From Lactuca virosa (taxonomy: Eukaryota > Streptophyta > Magnoliopsida > Asterales > Asteraceae): a stretch of 64,000 bases of DNA. The notes below the pieces were generated by a model. That model made no database searches and was not told the DNA's origin. It was given only the letters and a program-made list of their open reading frames with translations. The translations under genes were made by a program, and so were the position numbers. Below, in pieces: positions 46,202 to 58,609 of the stretch (positions are counted from its first letter, which is position 1; the number at the start of each line of letters is the position of its first letter). The stretch lies in assembly GCA_928212115.1 (NCBI GenBank), contig CAKMRJ010005745.1:225535779-225599778 (forward strand), written 5' to 3'.

Positions 46202-48103
46202 GCAAACAAAAAAGAAGAAATTGTAACCCTCCTTTTTGGTAATTCAAATTCTCGATATATAGCATCTTCAATTATTATTTAGAATATATATTTAAAACTA
46301 GGAACACGTTTGTGGTATTTATTTAGAGTAATATACATAAAAATGGTTTGTTTGATGCAGTTGGTCGTTTAGTAACCAACTTTTTTTATTTTATTAAAAA
46401 CAACGGTCGAATTCCGTCCTTAATTTTTTTTATTCTCAATAAACGTCAATAAAATTACAAAACTGCTCTCTGCTTGTCAAAATTATATAGTTTCAGTAAA
46501 AAAAATATAAAAAATTGATGGTGCATTAATGGTTAAAGTTTGGATTTTTTAGTGATTTTGTTATCTATTAATTTGAAAAGGTTATTATATGGTTGTCTAG
46601 ATGAGTTAGATCAAGGTGACATGTTACGAGTTAAATAAGAGAAAAGAATTGCAACTCCTTAAACTTTCAAGTTACGAGTTAAATAAGAGAAAAGGGACAT
46701 CTGGTTGTCTAGATGAGTTAGATCAAGGTGACATGTTAGTCATCTGAGGTGGTCCACGTGGTGCTGACATGGCGTCCACGTAGAATTCCTGGTTAATTAA
46801 TTTTTTTTTAAATTGTTTTTAAATTCTAAAACCAAATCTCATGTTCTTCATGAACCCAAGTCTCTTTGTATCAATTGGCTAAAGTAACTAACTAGATCAT
46901 AAAAATTCTATTTTTTTTTCTCTTGTAAAGAACAACACATAATGCTAAATAAAATACATAAATAATATTTGAAAAAAAGAACCCAATTTGATCATAACAA
47001 TTTCCTAATTTGGGTTCTTTATTTAAGACCATGAACTCTTGTGACAAATCGTTCATCCAAACTACAAAAATCATTTTTCAAATCTAGAATCATCTTGTTT
47101 TTCAAATCGCAAGTAGGTGGACGCTGATTTTCATGTCTAGAGTCATCTCATGCCCAAGCTCGTTCCAACAAACGTCGTAAACAACTTGGTCCTTGTTCTT
47201 TTCCTTTCTTTAGAACAAAGTTTAGTTTGGTTCTTGTCTTTTTTCTTGAAAAAAAACCAAAGGAAACGACATTACGTCACCACAAGAGCAAATTAACATC
47301 ATCATTGAAATGAAATCACATGTCTTCTTCTTTGAGGCATTTTCACAAACACCTTCTAGGTAAAAAAAATATTATGTTCTTCTCAAGCATGTCTTCATCA
47401 AAACACATAAATACATATCAGGGCTTTTCATTGATGCTTTATTGCTTCGTCTAACGGGTAGTCCGGTTTTAAAGCAAGGCAATCTGAGTTTTCCTACCTT
47501 CTGGTATCAGCTTCACGGTCTCAATCAGGAACCCATCGACATCGTTGATAGCTTCACATTCTCTTAGTAATTACCCATCGACATCGTTGATATAGCAACA
47601 ACGATTTACAACATGGAGAAGCTTGGTTGCATAATCAAATTTGGTGGTTTGAAAGAATTTTTTAGTGCTGAGGAGAATGAATCATGAAGAAGAAGAAGAG
47701 GGGGCGTGAAGAAGAAAGCAAATATGGGTTGTAATGGGGTACGGGCGCCAACCTACGTAAAGCCAAGACGAAAAAAGAACTCGATCTGATGAAGAGCCGT
47801 AACTAATAAATAAGTGTAGGTCGATATTTAGCCTATCAAGATATATCGACCACATACACCCGAAATCGTCTTACCTTCTGTACTCAACATATAAAGCAAT
47901 AATCCAGGAAATACAGAAAAGGAAAGCTTATTTTTTTTAAAAGGGTCCTACCCTTACAACCTTAGGACCAAAGCAAGACTCGAAAGAAAAGATCATAGAA
48001 TGGTTAAAGTCTCAACTATAAGACGAAGCTTAACCTCTCCGGAAGGGGGTAAGTAATCTTTAGCAGTTCCACTGAAAACTAGATCCAAAATATGGCATCT
48101 AAC

Positions 48104-48295
48104 TTAGGCATTAAAGAGTAGTACCAGGGTCCACTCCCCAGTAAGGCTTTCTAACATAACTTTGTCAATTCTATGCATCGTGACATCTGTAGTGCTCACT
48201 GGAGGAAGCCTACACTGAGGTGGCCAACAATACACCAAGATTTCATGTAGCAGCATTAGTAACATTCGTCTACAATCTTGCAAGACAAGCAGCAC
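48104..48295 (-). other. unidentified conserved short frame, unit 2
   Basis: Counterpart of 38360-38551, with KVMLES for KVVLES and NA for DA at the end. Not recognised. Confidence 0.3.
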
Positions 48296-48564
48296 ACCTC
48301 ATACCCTCATTCTGATACACTTTTTAGCCCGATCAACCTAATTTCAGCCTCTACACCAGCCAACATAACAAATCCAACCACTGGACCTTTTAGTCGCGAT
48401 GGAAACTAGTAGTAGTTTGAGCACGACCAAGAGAAATATGTCTGGGAGACCTACAAGACCAACCCCTAGAAACAACGACTTGACGGCAAAAAAATTACCA
48501 ACTTTGTTACAACAACACCTTACAAATACAGCAATTACCCAACAGAACACTCTGCCATACATGT

Positions 48565-51500
48565 TGTAACATCCCGATGTTAAGGTACTTCTAATTTCAA
48601 TTCTTTTAATTCATTTATATTGCATTTGGTACCAAAGTTCATGAAATGTATGCAGAAAGGGCCTTAATGGCATTTTGGTAAATTAAGGCTTCAGAGTACG
48701 CCATGCATACACGGTGTACATTGACCGTACTAGGGCGCACCCTAGTACGCTGGGCGTACATAATTGTGCACTCGGCGTACTTGCAAAATGAGGAAACCCT
48801 AATTTTTAGGGTTTGGCAGGTATTTAAGCATCCTTATGGCCTCATTTCCCTTAACTTAATCAGCCTCCACCCTCTCATTCGTGTTGTAACCCTAGAACCA
48901 CCGAATGAATCCATTTCAAGCCTTAAAGTGTCGGTTTGTGTGCTTAGAAGAAGAAGGAAGGAAGCCAAGCTCATCTTAGAGGAGTGAAGCATTATGGATC
49001 TAAAACTTATTCTTCATTTGCAACCTTTCTAAGGTATAAATCTTGCAACTTGATCTTTCAATCATGTAGATCTAGAAATGGGTGTTTTAGTGATACTTTT
49101 TGGTCCCAAATGTCTTATCTTGAGCATGACATGTTCTTGACGATTTGAGTTGTCCTTTCAGACCCTAGGATGGGTCATAAGTCATAAAAATGAAGTCCCA
49201 ATGGTTAGTGCTGCTCCATGCCATCCTGTAGAAGGTTTTAATGGATTAATACTCGGAGTTAAGCACTTAATGGGCACATAAAGTCATACAGTTGGAAACT
49301 TTATGACTCTATAGTGTATTTTAGCCCTTGATCCAAAATATGGACATAAGTGCTTAAGCCATTAAGCACTTATTGAGTTTTGAAGGATGCGAGAGTACGC
49401 CATACGTACTCGGAGTACACTCTGCGTACGAGGTCAACCACCCCGATGGTGGTCAACTACGAGGGTTTGGAGTATGCTCATCATACCTCCGGAGTACGCC
49501 CCGCGTACTCACACAAGGTCAGCTCGGATGAGTTGACTCGGTGGGTTGACTTAGCTGGGTTGACTTAGTTGAATTAATGGGTTTGACCGGTTGATTTGAC
49601 TTTGACTTTGAACAAATCCAAGTTTGACCAAGTTTCGCCTTAAGGGTATTTTGGGATTTTGAATCGCTTCATTATTCGGGGTTGTGGCCCGATCATCACT
49701 TATCATAAGGCTTGGGGTCGTGGGGAAGAAAGGATTTGGCCCTTTTTGTATGAGGGTGTTAAATTCTAAGTGATTCGAGTGTTCGATGGTGTTTCATAGC
49801 GCAAGGGCATGATCATATTTTGGCAGTTCGGGCCATTATGAAATTTGGGTTTTGTTCGAGAAGTTATAAGGCTAAGGTGAATTGTTATAAGTGTAGGGCT
49901 TCTCGTCACCTTTCCATGGATATAAAGTTCATCGGGAATGGACTTAGGATGAAAGAGTTTTGGCCATGTAAAGCTTTAGAGTTTTGGAAGGTCAATTAGT
50001 ACGCGGGGCGTACCGAATAAAACGATCGCGGGTGGTCCAACAGTGCACCGAGCGTACTAAGGGGTACGCAAGGCGTACTCCCTTCAACAACAAACCCTGA
50101 TTTTTGAGGTTTTACCCTATATAAGCAACATATTAACCTTCCTCTGGTCATTTTGGGTCACCCTCCACCCCTCTTATCATTCATTAATACCTAAGAGTGC
50201 TTGGAGTGAGTGTTGAAGCTTGGAAGAATGTTGGTAGTGGTTTATGCAAGAGAAGGAGAATGTTGAAGGCTCGATATTTGGAGAGGAGCTTAGAGATCCA
50301 ATATTTGCATCATCATTTCGTGACTTTGAAGGTATCAATTCTCCATCTTGCTTACTCATTCAATAGATCTTCTTCTGGGCTTGTAGAATCATTTTAGTCC
50401 CTATTGGTTGGTCCTTGTGAGCTTGGATTGTTTCAGAAGCTTAATCTTGTAGATCCGGTAATTTAAGAGGCCCCTTAAGGATAAAGATACAAGCTTTATG
50501 GTGTATTTGATCGCATGCATGTGTTAAGATCTTTTATTAAGCTCTTTCGAGCTTTAGAGCTCCTTTAAGCCATGCATGCAAGTAAAGTTACCAACTTTAC
50601 TAGATAAGTCATCTATAGGAATCAGATTTGAGATTTTGGAGCAAGGGATTAAGGGATTAAGTGCTTTTTCGAGTTGGTTGGGGTTCAGAGGAGTACGTTG
50701 GGCGTACCCATATGGTACGCCGCGCGTACTAGCCCCAAAGGGTGTACGCTGGGTGTACCAGCTGAGTACGCGGGGCGTACTTGGCCAGGTTGGGTTTTCT
50801 TGAATTGTTGACTTTCAGACATTGGACCATTGACCAGAAGTGGACTAGAGTTTACCATTGGTTAATTTGATCCTTTTAGGATTTTGGGCCTTCTCGGGTT
50901 AGGCCCATGATGAGTTTGGGGACCCAATTGGGAAAATTAGCCCATAAGTGGGCTTTGAATGATTATTTGGTTTGTGGGCCTTTTTATTGGGAGTTTGGGC
51001 CTCAGTTTTGGACCAAACAAGGTGAGGGGTAAAGGTGGTAGTTTTACCCCATGAACGGATTATTGGATTTAAATTGGAACCCAAATGATAATTGAATGTT
51101 TTTCATGTATGCTAGCGTGGAGTTTGTAGCAGATCTGCTGTCAGATTTTATTCGTGGGTTCAGCTGTCGAGGTGAGTTTTTCCTCACTGTACTTATGGGA
51201 CAAAGGCACCAAGGCTGACCCTTTGGATTATTATCCTGGTTATCGTATGATTGAGTATTGTAGTGATCTATTAGATTAGTATCCTAGTAGATAGGATGAT
51301 GCTATGCTTAGTGGTTTGTAAGATCTGCCTGATAGTCTATTGACTGGTTATATGTTGTCGTGATGTGGGTGGGTTAAGATTGTACTGCTTTGTGTCGTCA
51401 GTCAACAAACCCGGTAATGTTTATATCGATATGTTGTTATTATTTGTTGGGAGTATATGTGTTTTGGGTGTGTATATGTTGACATGTTGTGTGTGGTTGG

Positions 51501-52035
51501 GTTGAAGCGGTCCTGCTATGTGCTGAAGGCTAACAGACCCAGGGTGTCCCAGATAGACTGAAGGCCAGTAGGGCGTACCAGTCAGGCCGAAGGCACGGAG
51601 AACATTCCAGATAGGCCGAAGGCCCGGTGAGGCGTACCAGTCATGCTGAAGGTTCTGTGAGCATACCAGATACACTGTAGGTCGGTAGGGCGTTCCAGAC
51701 AGAAGGCTCTGTGGGCATACCAGATAGACTGTAGGCCGGTGGGGAGTTTCAGTCATGCTGAAGGCCTTGTTTGTATGTTGTTTGACGTATATGTTATCTT
51801 ATCTGTGTTGATACTTTGGGGGAAATCACTAAGCTTTGTACTTATAGTTTTTCGTTTATGGTTTCAGGTATTTCAGAGAATCGTGGCAAGTCAAAGACGT
51901 GACCGTACACATCTTGATTTTATGTCATTGATCTAGGGAGGCATTGATTTTTAAATAATGTTTTGAGAACACTAATTTTGTAAACATCTTTATTAAGTAA
52001 AAGGTTCGTTCTGAAGAAAATTTTGGGATGTTACA
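48565..52035 (+). repeat. gypsy solo LTR between array units 2 and 3 (3471 bp)
   Basis: Nearly identical to the LTR at 38820-42285, with the same ends and the same non-matching flanks (CATGT left, TTAGG right). It has the same four GTAC clusters, two TATA-like boxes and ~40-bp repeats. Small differences (for example GCATTTTGG for GCAAATTTGG near 48670) show it is a true copy, not an assembly repeat. Confidence 0.92.
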
Positions 52036-52140
52036 TTAGGACTTGTACACCGGTTCGATTCCATAAATTTACCATTTTTAATCTTATTTTTGATCCACTC
52101 ACAACTTACACCTCAGTGAGTTGGAAACTATATATTTCTT

Positions 52141-52470
52141 TTAAGTATTAACAATACCATTAAAGACTTTTCCATATCTGTAACCCCACCAAACTCGCAC
52201 ATAAGCTTGCATAATTACACGACCAATCATTCTCGTCTTCATCCCCGCATCAATGGGCTGCATTGGCTGGAAAAATAAGGCACCACAACTGAACTGTGGC
52301 ATGAAAGTCCAAGCTAATAGAGCAACATAGCAAGAGACATGTATTAGATTCTTGGACGGTATTTGGAAAGGGACAAGCCAGGGTGGTAAAAGAATGCCTT
52401 TGTGATCTAGGTTGCATCGAGTGGGAAGGCGTTCGAGCCTAGTTCTCCAAAAGAGAAAGTTGACCTTCAT
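52141..52470 (-). pseudogene. LINE-type RT C-terminal (zf-RVT-like) remnant, unit 3
   Basis: Open frame nearly identical to unit 2 (GILLPP for GIHLPP, NLIHVSC for NLILVSC). Same reservations. Confidence 0.5.
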
Positions 52471-52679
52471 AGGAACAAGTTTACACCAATGAGTGGCTGA
52501 GTAGGTATGTCACCGTGCTCCAGAAACCTATCATCAGTGAGTATATGAAGGGATCTCATAGTGAACCTGCCATCATCCTATAACTTCCCATTTCCAGTCA
52601 GCACGACCTTAAGCAAATATGTTACCTAAATCAATCTTATAGAAATCATGGGCCCGATTAAGGTGGCTAATATAATGAC

Positions 52680-53300
52680 TAGGGGTGAGCGTGGTGCGGT
52701 TCGGTGCAGTTATTAGCCAAAACCTCACCACTAACCGCAAATGCGGTTAATCCATTTTCAAAACCGCTTGGTGCGGTTATTTTTGCGGTGCGGTTAGGTG
52801 GTTATTTTTGTGGTGCGGTTTTGTTTTTTCTGTGTTGCGGTTAATGGATTTGGTGTGGTTTTTAACCATAGTTTGGAGCTCAAACCGCTTTAAGGGTTCA
52901 AACATATTACTTGTAATAAAAAAAACCATAAAGTATAAGACAATTAACTTAAATCACAAACAACTAATATCTTAAAAACGTCAAATCAATAGTAATTAAC
53001 AATAAATATCTTAAAATTGTCTAATTTCACCATTTTTCAAAGTTAAACATCACAAAAAACCAACACTTTTGTCTTCTAGTATTTTATCAATCTTTCATCC
53101 ATGAAACTTGTCTTATTTTTAATATTAAGTATATAAATAATTAATAAAAAAAATTGTATATAATATATACGGTGCGGTGCGGTTTTTTGAAAACTAATAA
53201 CCGCACCGCACCGCAAATTTGCGGTTTTTGAAAAACAGAAAACCTCACCATCGGTTTATGCGGTTAATTTTAGTTGCGGTGCGGTTTTTGCTCACCCCTA
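52680..53300. mobile_element. non-autonomous hAT element (621 bp) in unit 3
   Basis: Same inverted repeats and same ATAATGAC duplications (52672-52679, 53301-53308) as in unit 2, so it was copied with the unit. It is 41 bp shorter, mainly by loss of a few GCGGTT repeats before the right end. Confidence 0.9.
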
Positions 53301-54299
53301 ATAATGACACCCCAACACCCCCCCCCCCCTCACCCTTGTGGGCATCAGAGCGATGCAGCCAAGGCTGCAGGGTGGCTCAACCATTTCAGGGGCTCTAAGC
53401 GAACCAAAAATATAGGACCCTTTGGATGATGGAAAACCGGAAAAGAAGTGAAACACATACCTTTTGACGTTGAGGATTTGAACAATTGAGAATCTAGAGA
53501 GAACAATAGAAGATAAATGCAACATTTTAGTTTTTAATTGGTAATGGACTAATTGATATTTGAGATATATTAATATTGAGATAAGTTTGGAGAATATGAG
53601 ACCTTTTAGAATTGGACGCCCTAAACCCTACCTTAGAAAAGTATAAGGTTGAGCTGTCCGTGCACGGCTGCTATTAGCTCGATGAAACGTTGTAATCATC
53701 TCAATCCAAAGCCCCTTATTATCACTTCTCGAGGTCCACCACCATTTCCAAAGCAAAGAGAGGCTGAGAGCTCTAAGGCTGCCAATTTCCAGCCTCCCTT
53801 TAGCTTTGCTTTTCATTACATTACTCCACACAATCCAAGTTTATTTTTTTGTACACTATTCTATATGTTAAAGATCAAAATCAACTCTTGACCATATTTA
53901 GTTACAAATAATTGAAATTGGCTATGAACTTAGGGACTTAGGGCATCCACAAGTCAAGTTGTATAGGGGTTAAATAAAGTGGTAATTAGGATTAAATAAA
54001 TGATTAAAGAAGTGTGTGGGTGATGACATGGAATGGAGTTTAATGGAGAAACTGAATGATTATTCAAATGTTCAATTAAAATGATTATTTGGATTAAACA
54101 CATGTTTAATGTGTTGCGGGCTGTAAAAATAAAGTTGTATAGATAATATTGAATTAGATAATGTAGCATTAATGATTATGGCATGAATATTAATTTATTA
54201 AGGAGATATAATATTGAAACTAGATCAACAACAAAACATCGATTATTTTGAGCAAACAAACGGTACCTAGCAGAATATCATCATAAACGCACATGCATC

Positions 54300-55845
54300 T
54301 TAAACAGATAATGAATTATTTGGAGTTGCTTGTAGCAGCTGAATCACTTTCTCCAAATTAACAGTGGATGAACCAAAAGGAGATGAACATGCTTTTTCGG
54401 CCATGTTCTTCAAGTCGGTTGCATTCTTTCTCATCTCTTTCCCTTTTTCTCCATTCATCAACTCAATGACTAGCTTGGCAACTTCTTCTCTCTTTACATC
54501 TTTCTCAATATCCATGCCAACCCCCCACCTGTTACAACACGACCAGCAATTGGTTTGTTGGTCACCAGAAAATGGACAACAAATCATTGGGACTCCACTG
54601 GAAATACTTTCAATTGTCGAATTCCATCCACTGTGTGTCAAAAACCCTCCAATTGATGGGTGATTTAGAACTTGTTCTTGTGGGCACCAACTAGCCAACA
54701 TCCCTCTACTGCTTGTCTCTTCCAAAAACTCTGATGGAAGCTGTACTACAGATTGGCCAATCACCAGGTCCGGACGTATTATCCATAAGAACGGATAATT
54801 GCTATTTGCAAGTCCCCAACAAAACTCAAGTAGATGTTGATATTTCATCACTGTAATGCTACCAAAATTCACATAAATAACTGAAGAAGGTGGTTTAGAT
54901 TCTAGCCACTTCAAACAGTTGTTATCTTCCTTCCAAAGACTTGATTTGACGAACGGTAATGATTCATCAATTTCCTTCTCTAGTAAGTGAAACGGACCAA
55001 CAGCATAGCATGGAGCAAAGACTGAAGAAAGTGTGTCCAAAAGATCACTGTCTAGTTCATGAAAGGTATTGAAGATGATGGCAGAAGCGCTTTTTGCTCT
55101 CTCTGTTTGTAAACGCAAATATTGAAGCATGTATTCATCACCAGGGCTGGTCCTTCTAGTGAATGAAGGCAGGTCTTTTAGACGCAGACCAGGCATAGTT
55201 GGTATACAATCAATCATGGTATTTAAATACTCATTTGATAAAAAAGTGGAATCTGTAGAAAATAAATGATAAAATCACCTTCAAATAAGGAACTACAGTG
55301 TATACATATATTCCATGTCCTAAACAAACTGAGAGTATATTACCTTTACGTGGAACCAAATCTCTCTCCAAAAGATTCGGATACTCATGAAGACACATTA
55401 GAGAACCAACATCACTGGTCCATAGAACTATCTCGGGGATATCAAATTCTCTGGCTGCATCGTGGGTGAAGCCCATGAATATGTCAGCAACCATGCAAGT
55501 CACCGGTGGAGATGAAGCATTCAGTTTGGAAAGGAGGCTTTTTAAGGGACCCAAACAAATTTCATCAACGGACATGCAAAAGGAAAGAGCATCTGGGGTG
55601 GCACCAGGGTTTTCTGGTGGCGGAAGGCCATCTGGAATGGCTTCAAAGCAAAAGGAAGGGAGGCCATTTAGGGCGTCCGATCCCTGAGATCGAAGGAGGC
55701 GTTGATGGTAGAACTCAGTGTTAACGAAGGTAATATGAAACCCTCTGGAGTGGAGGATTTTAGCAAGTTTTAGCATTGGGTTAATATGGCCTTGAAATGG
55801 GGTTGGTATGCACAACGCATGTGGTTTCTTTAGAATAAAATCCAT
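54300..55845 (-). CDS. UDP-glycosyltransferase, UGT85-like, copy 3
   Basis: Exons 55845-55344 and 55252-54300, 91-bp intron, 484 residues. As copy 2 (Gly205, Leu344, Ser383), plus two private changes: Val336 for Ala in GQSVVQLP and Asp415 for Glu in GVGMDIEKD, the latter just after the PSPG box. His20, Asp121 and PSPG 356-399 are intact. The upstream region is complete to 57861, where the copia element lies about 2 kb from the ATG. Likely functional. Confidence 0.95.
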
Positions 55846-55899
55846 GGAAGCTTTCTCCTTGTTTTTTATTTGAATGCAAGACTACAACTATAAATCTAA

Positions 55900-55910
55900 C
55901 TATTTTATAG
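55900..55910 (-). promoter_or_regulatory. TATA box of UGT copy 3
   Basis: CTATAAAATAG on the minus strand, same spacing as in the other copies. The G-box CCACGTGG is at 56466-56473. Confidence 0.65.
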
Positions 55911-57734
55911 GCAAACAAAAAAGAAGAAATTGTAACCCTCCTTTTTTGGTAATTCAAATTCTCGATATATATCATCTTCAATTATTATTTAGAATATATA
56001 TTTAAAACTAGGAACACGTTTGTGGTATTTATTTAGAGTAATATACATAAAAATGGTTTGTTTGATGCAGTTGGTCGTTTAGTAACCAACTTTTTTTATT
56101 TTATTAAAAACAACGGTCGAATTCCGTCCTTAATTTTTTTTATTCTCAATAAACGTCAGTAAAATTACAAAACTGCTCTCTGCTTGTCAAAATTATATGG
56201 TTTCAGTAAAAAAAAAATTTAAAAATTGATGTTGCATTAATTGTCAAAGTTTGGATTTTTTAGTGATTTTGTTATCTATTAGTTTGAAAAGGTTATTATA
56301 TTGTTTGTCTAGATGAGTTAGATCAAGGTGACATGTTACGAGTTAAATAAGAGAAAAACATTGCAACTCCTTAAACTTTCAATTTACGAGTTAAATAAGA
56401 GAAAAGGGACATCTGGTTGTCTAGATGAGTTAGATCAAGGTGACATGTTAGTCAACTGAGGTGGTCCACGTGGTGCTGACATGGCGTCCACGTAGAATTC
56501 CAGGTTAATTATTTTTTTTAAATTCTAAAACCAAATCTCATGTTCTTCATGAACCCAAGTCTCTTTGTATTAATTGGCTAAAGTAACTAACTAGATCATA
56601 AAAATTCTACTTTTTTTTCTCTTGTAAAGAACAACACATAATGCTAAATAAAATACATAAATAATATTGAAAAAAAGAACCCAATTTGATCATAACAATT
56701 ACCAAATTTGGGTTCTTTATTTAAGACCATGAACTCTTGTGACAAATCGTTCATCCAAACTACAGAAATCATTTTTCAAATCTAGAATCACCTTGTTTTT
56801 CAAATCGCAAGTAGGTGGACGCTGATTTTCATGTCTAAAGTCATCTCATGCCCAAGCTCTTTCCAACAAACGTCGTAAACAACTTGGTCCTTGTTCTTTT
56901 CCTTTCTTTAGAACAAAGTTTAGTTTGGTTTTTGTCTTTTTACTTGAAAAAAAAAAAACAAAGGAAACGACATTAGGTCACCACAAGAGCGAATTAATAT
57001 CATCATTGAAACGAAATCACATGCCTTCTTCTTTGAGGCATTTTCACAAACACCTTCTACGTAAAAAAATATTGTGTTCTTCTCAAGCATGTCTTCATCA
57101 AAACACATAAACACATATCAGGGTAGTCCGGTTTTAAAGCAAGGCAATCCGCGTTTTCCTACCTTCTGGTATCAGCTTCACGCTCACAATCAGGAACCCA
57201 TTGACATTGTTTATAGCTTCACATTCTCTTAGTAATTACCCATCGACATCGTGGATATAGCAACAACGATTTAGAACATGGAGAAGCTTGGTTGCATATT
57301 CGAAGTTGGTGGTTTGGAAGAATTTTTTAGTGGTGAGGAGGATGAATCGTGAAGAAGAATAAGGGACGTGAAGAAGAAAGCAGATATGGGTTGTAATGGG
57401 GTACGGGCGCCAACCCACGTAAAGCCAGACCGACAAAAGAACCCAATCTGATGAAGAGCCATAACCCATAAATATGTGTAGGTCGATATTTAGCCTACCA
57501 AGATATATCGACCACATACACCCGAAAACGTCTTACCTTCTGTATTCAACCGATAAAGCTTATTTTATTAAAAGGGTCTTACCCTTACAACCTTAGGACC
57601 AAAGCAAGACTCGAAAGAAAAGATCACAGAATGGTTAAAGTCCCAATTATTAGACGAAGCTCAACCTCTCCGGAAGGGGGTAAGTAATCTTTAGCAGTTC
57701 CACTGAAAACTAGATCCAAAATATGACATCTAAC

Positions 57735-57870
57735 TTAGGCATCAGAGAGTAGTACCGGGGTCCACTCCCCAGTAAGGCTTTCTAACACAACTTTGTCAAT
57801 TATGTGCAGCGTGACATCTGTAGTGCTCGTTGGAGAAAGCCTATATCGTGGTGGCCAACAATGTTGAAAC
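57735..57870 (-). other. unidentified conserved short frame, unit 3, cut by the copia LTR
   Basis: The last ~40 codons match units 1 and 2 (TDVTLHIIDKVVLESLTG, then EWTPVLLSDA). Codons above 57861 are copia LTR. Confidence 0.3.
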
Positions 57871-58493
57871 ATTAAAGTGACCCTCTTAAACTTAAAAGAG
57901 ATCCGAAGTTGATTCAAGAACCGCGGTCAACCTCTCCCCGCAGTCAGATCAGCAAACGCAGTCATTGTCATCAGTTCTTAGATGCAGTCTTTTATCTGTT
58001 CTTTGTATAAGTACTTTCTTTTATCCATAGAGCCCTGTGTGGCAACTTTTAAACAAATTAGACTGTATGTAATCTTCGAGACTCTATAAATAGAGTTCTC
58101 AACTTCTCAATGAAAACACATCTCTTTCTTACGCATCTTGAATCTTATCACTTATCTTTCTCTCTACTACCTTATCATCTAATTATAATCGTAACTCCTT
58201 GTAATCTCTCTCTCTAAGAGCAAGTCCTTTCTAGACTTAATCACTAAGTTTGATCTCACTCATTAACTTGGTCTGATTGCATTCCTTGTTAAGAATCAAC
58301 TTAAGTGTTTACTTGATATAATACTTGTTGTCTTTTATATTTCCTTATATTTCCGCAACTAATCATCTAACTATCTAACTATAACTTATATTATTGTTGA
58401 TCTTTATGATCCTTTGAGATTAACTTTAATTTCCGCAATATAAACTTGTTCTAACGTTTGTTCAAGTGTGTTTCTCAAGTTTTTCTCTCAACA
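57862..58493 (+). repeat. copia 5' LTR (632 bp)
   Basis: Perfect terminal TGTTGA..TCAACA. A TATA box CTATAAATAG at 58084-58093 fits the promoter, with the transcript expected to start about 30 bp later. TCTCTCTC-rich and ATCTAACTAT-type text fills the rest. Confidence 0.92.
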
Positions 58494-58495
58494 AT

Positions 58496-58507
58496 TGGTA
58501 TCAGAGC
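58496..58507 (+). other. primer binding site
   Basis: TGGTATCAGAGC, 2 bp after the LTR end at 58493. Confidence 0.95.
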
Positions 58508-58609
58508 TAAAGTGGTTGCTTTTTGAAGCAAAACTCTGATTTTCAAAAGGCCTTCTATACCACTGAAGCTCATTTCTTAATAAAAAAAACTTTTAAAAAA
58601 CAAGGAAAT

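Larger units (their letters stand above)
42286..48564. repeat. tandem array unit 2 (6.28 kb without LTR)
   Basis: Same order as unit 1 with offset 9743 bp in the UGT region, plus the 662-bp hAT insertion. It ends CATGT before the next LTR. The regions 43820-44590 and 46200-48100 hold no recognisable gene. Confidence 0.92.
52036..57861. repeat. tandem array unit 3, interrupted by a copia element
   Basis: Offset from unit 2 is 9709 bp in the UGT region. Homology stops at GTGGCCAACAA (57861), where a copia LTR starts; unit 1 continues GTGGCCAACAATACACC at 38481. The regions 53530-54299 and 55911-57734 hold no recognisable gene. Confidence 0.92.
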
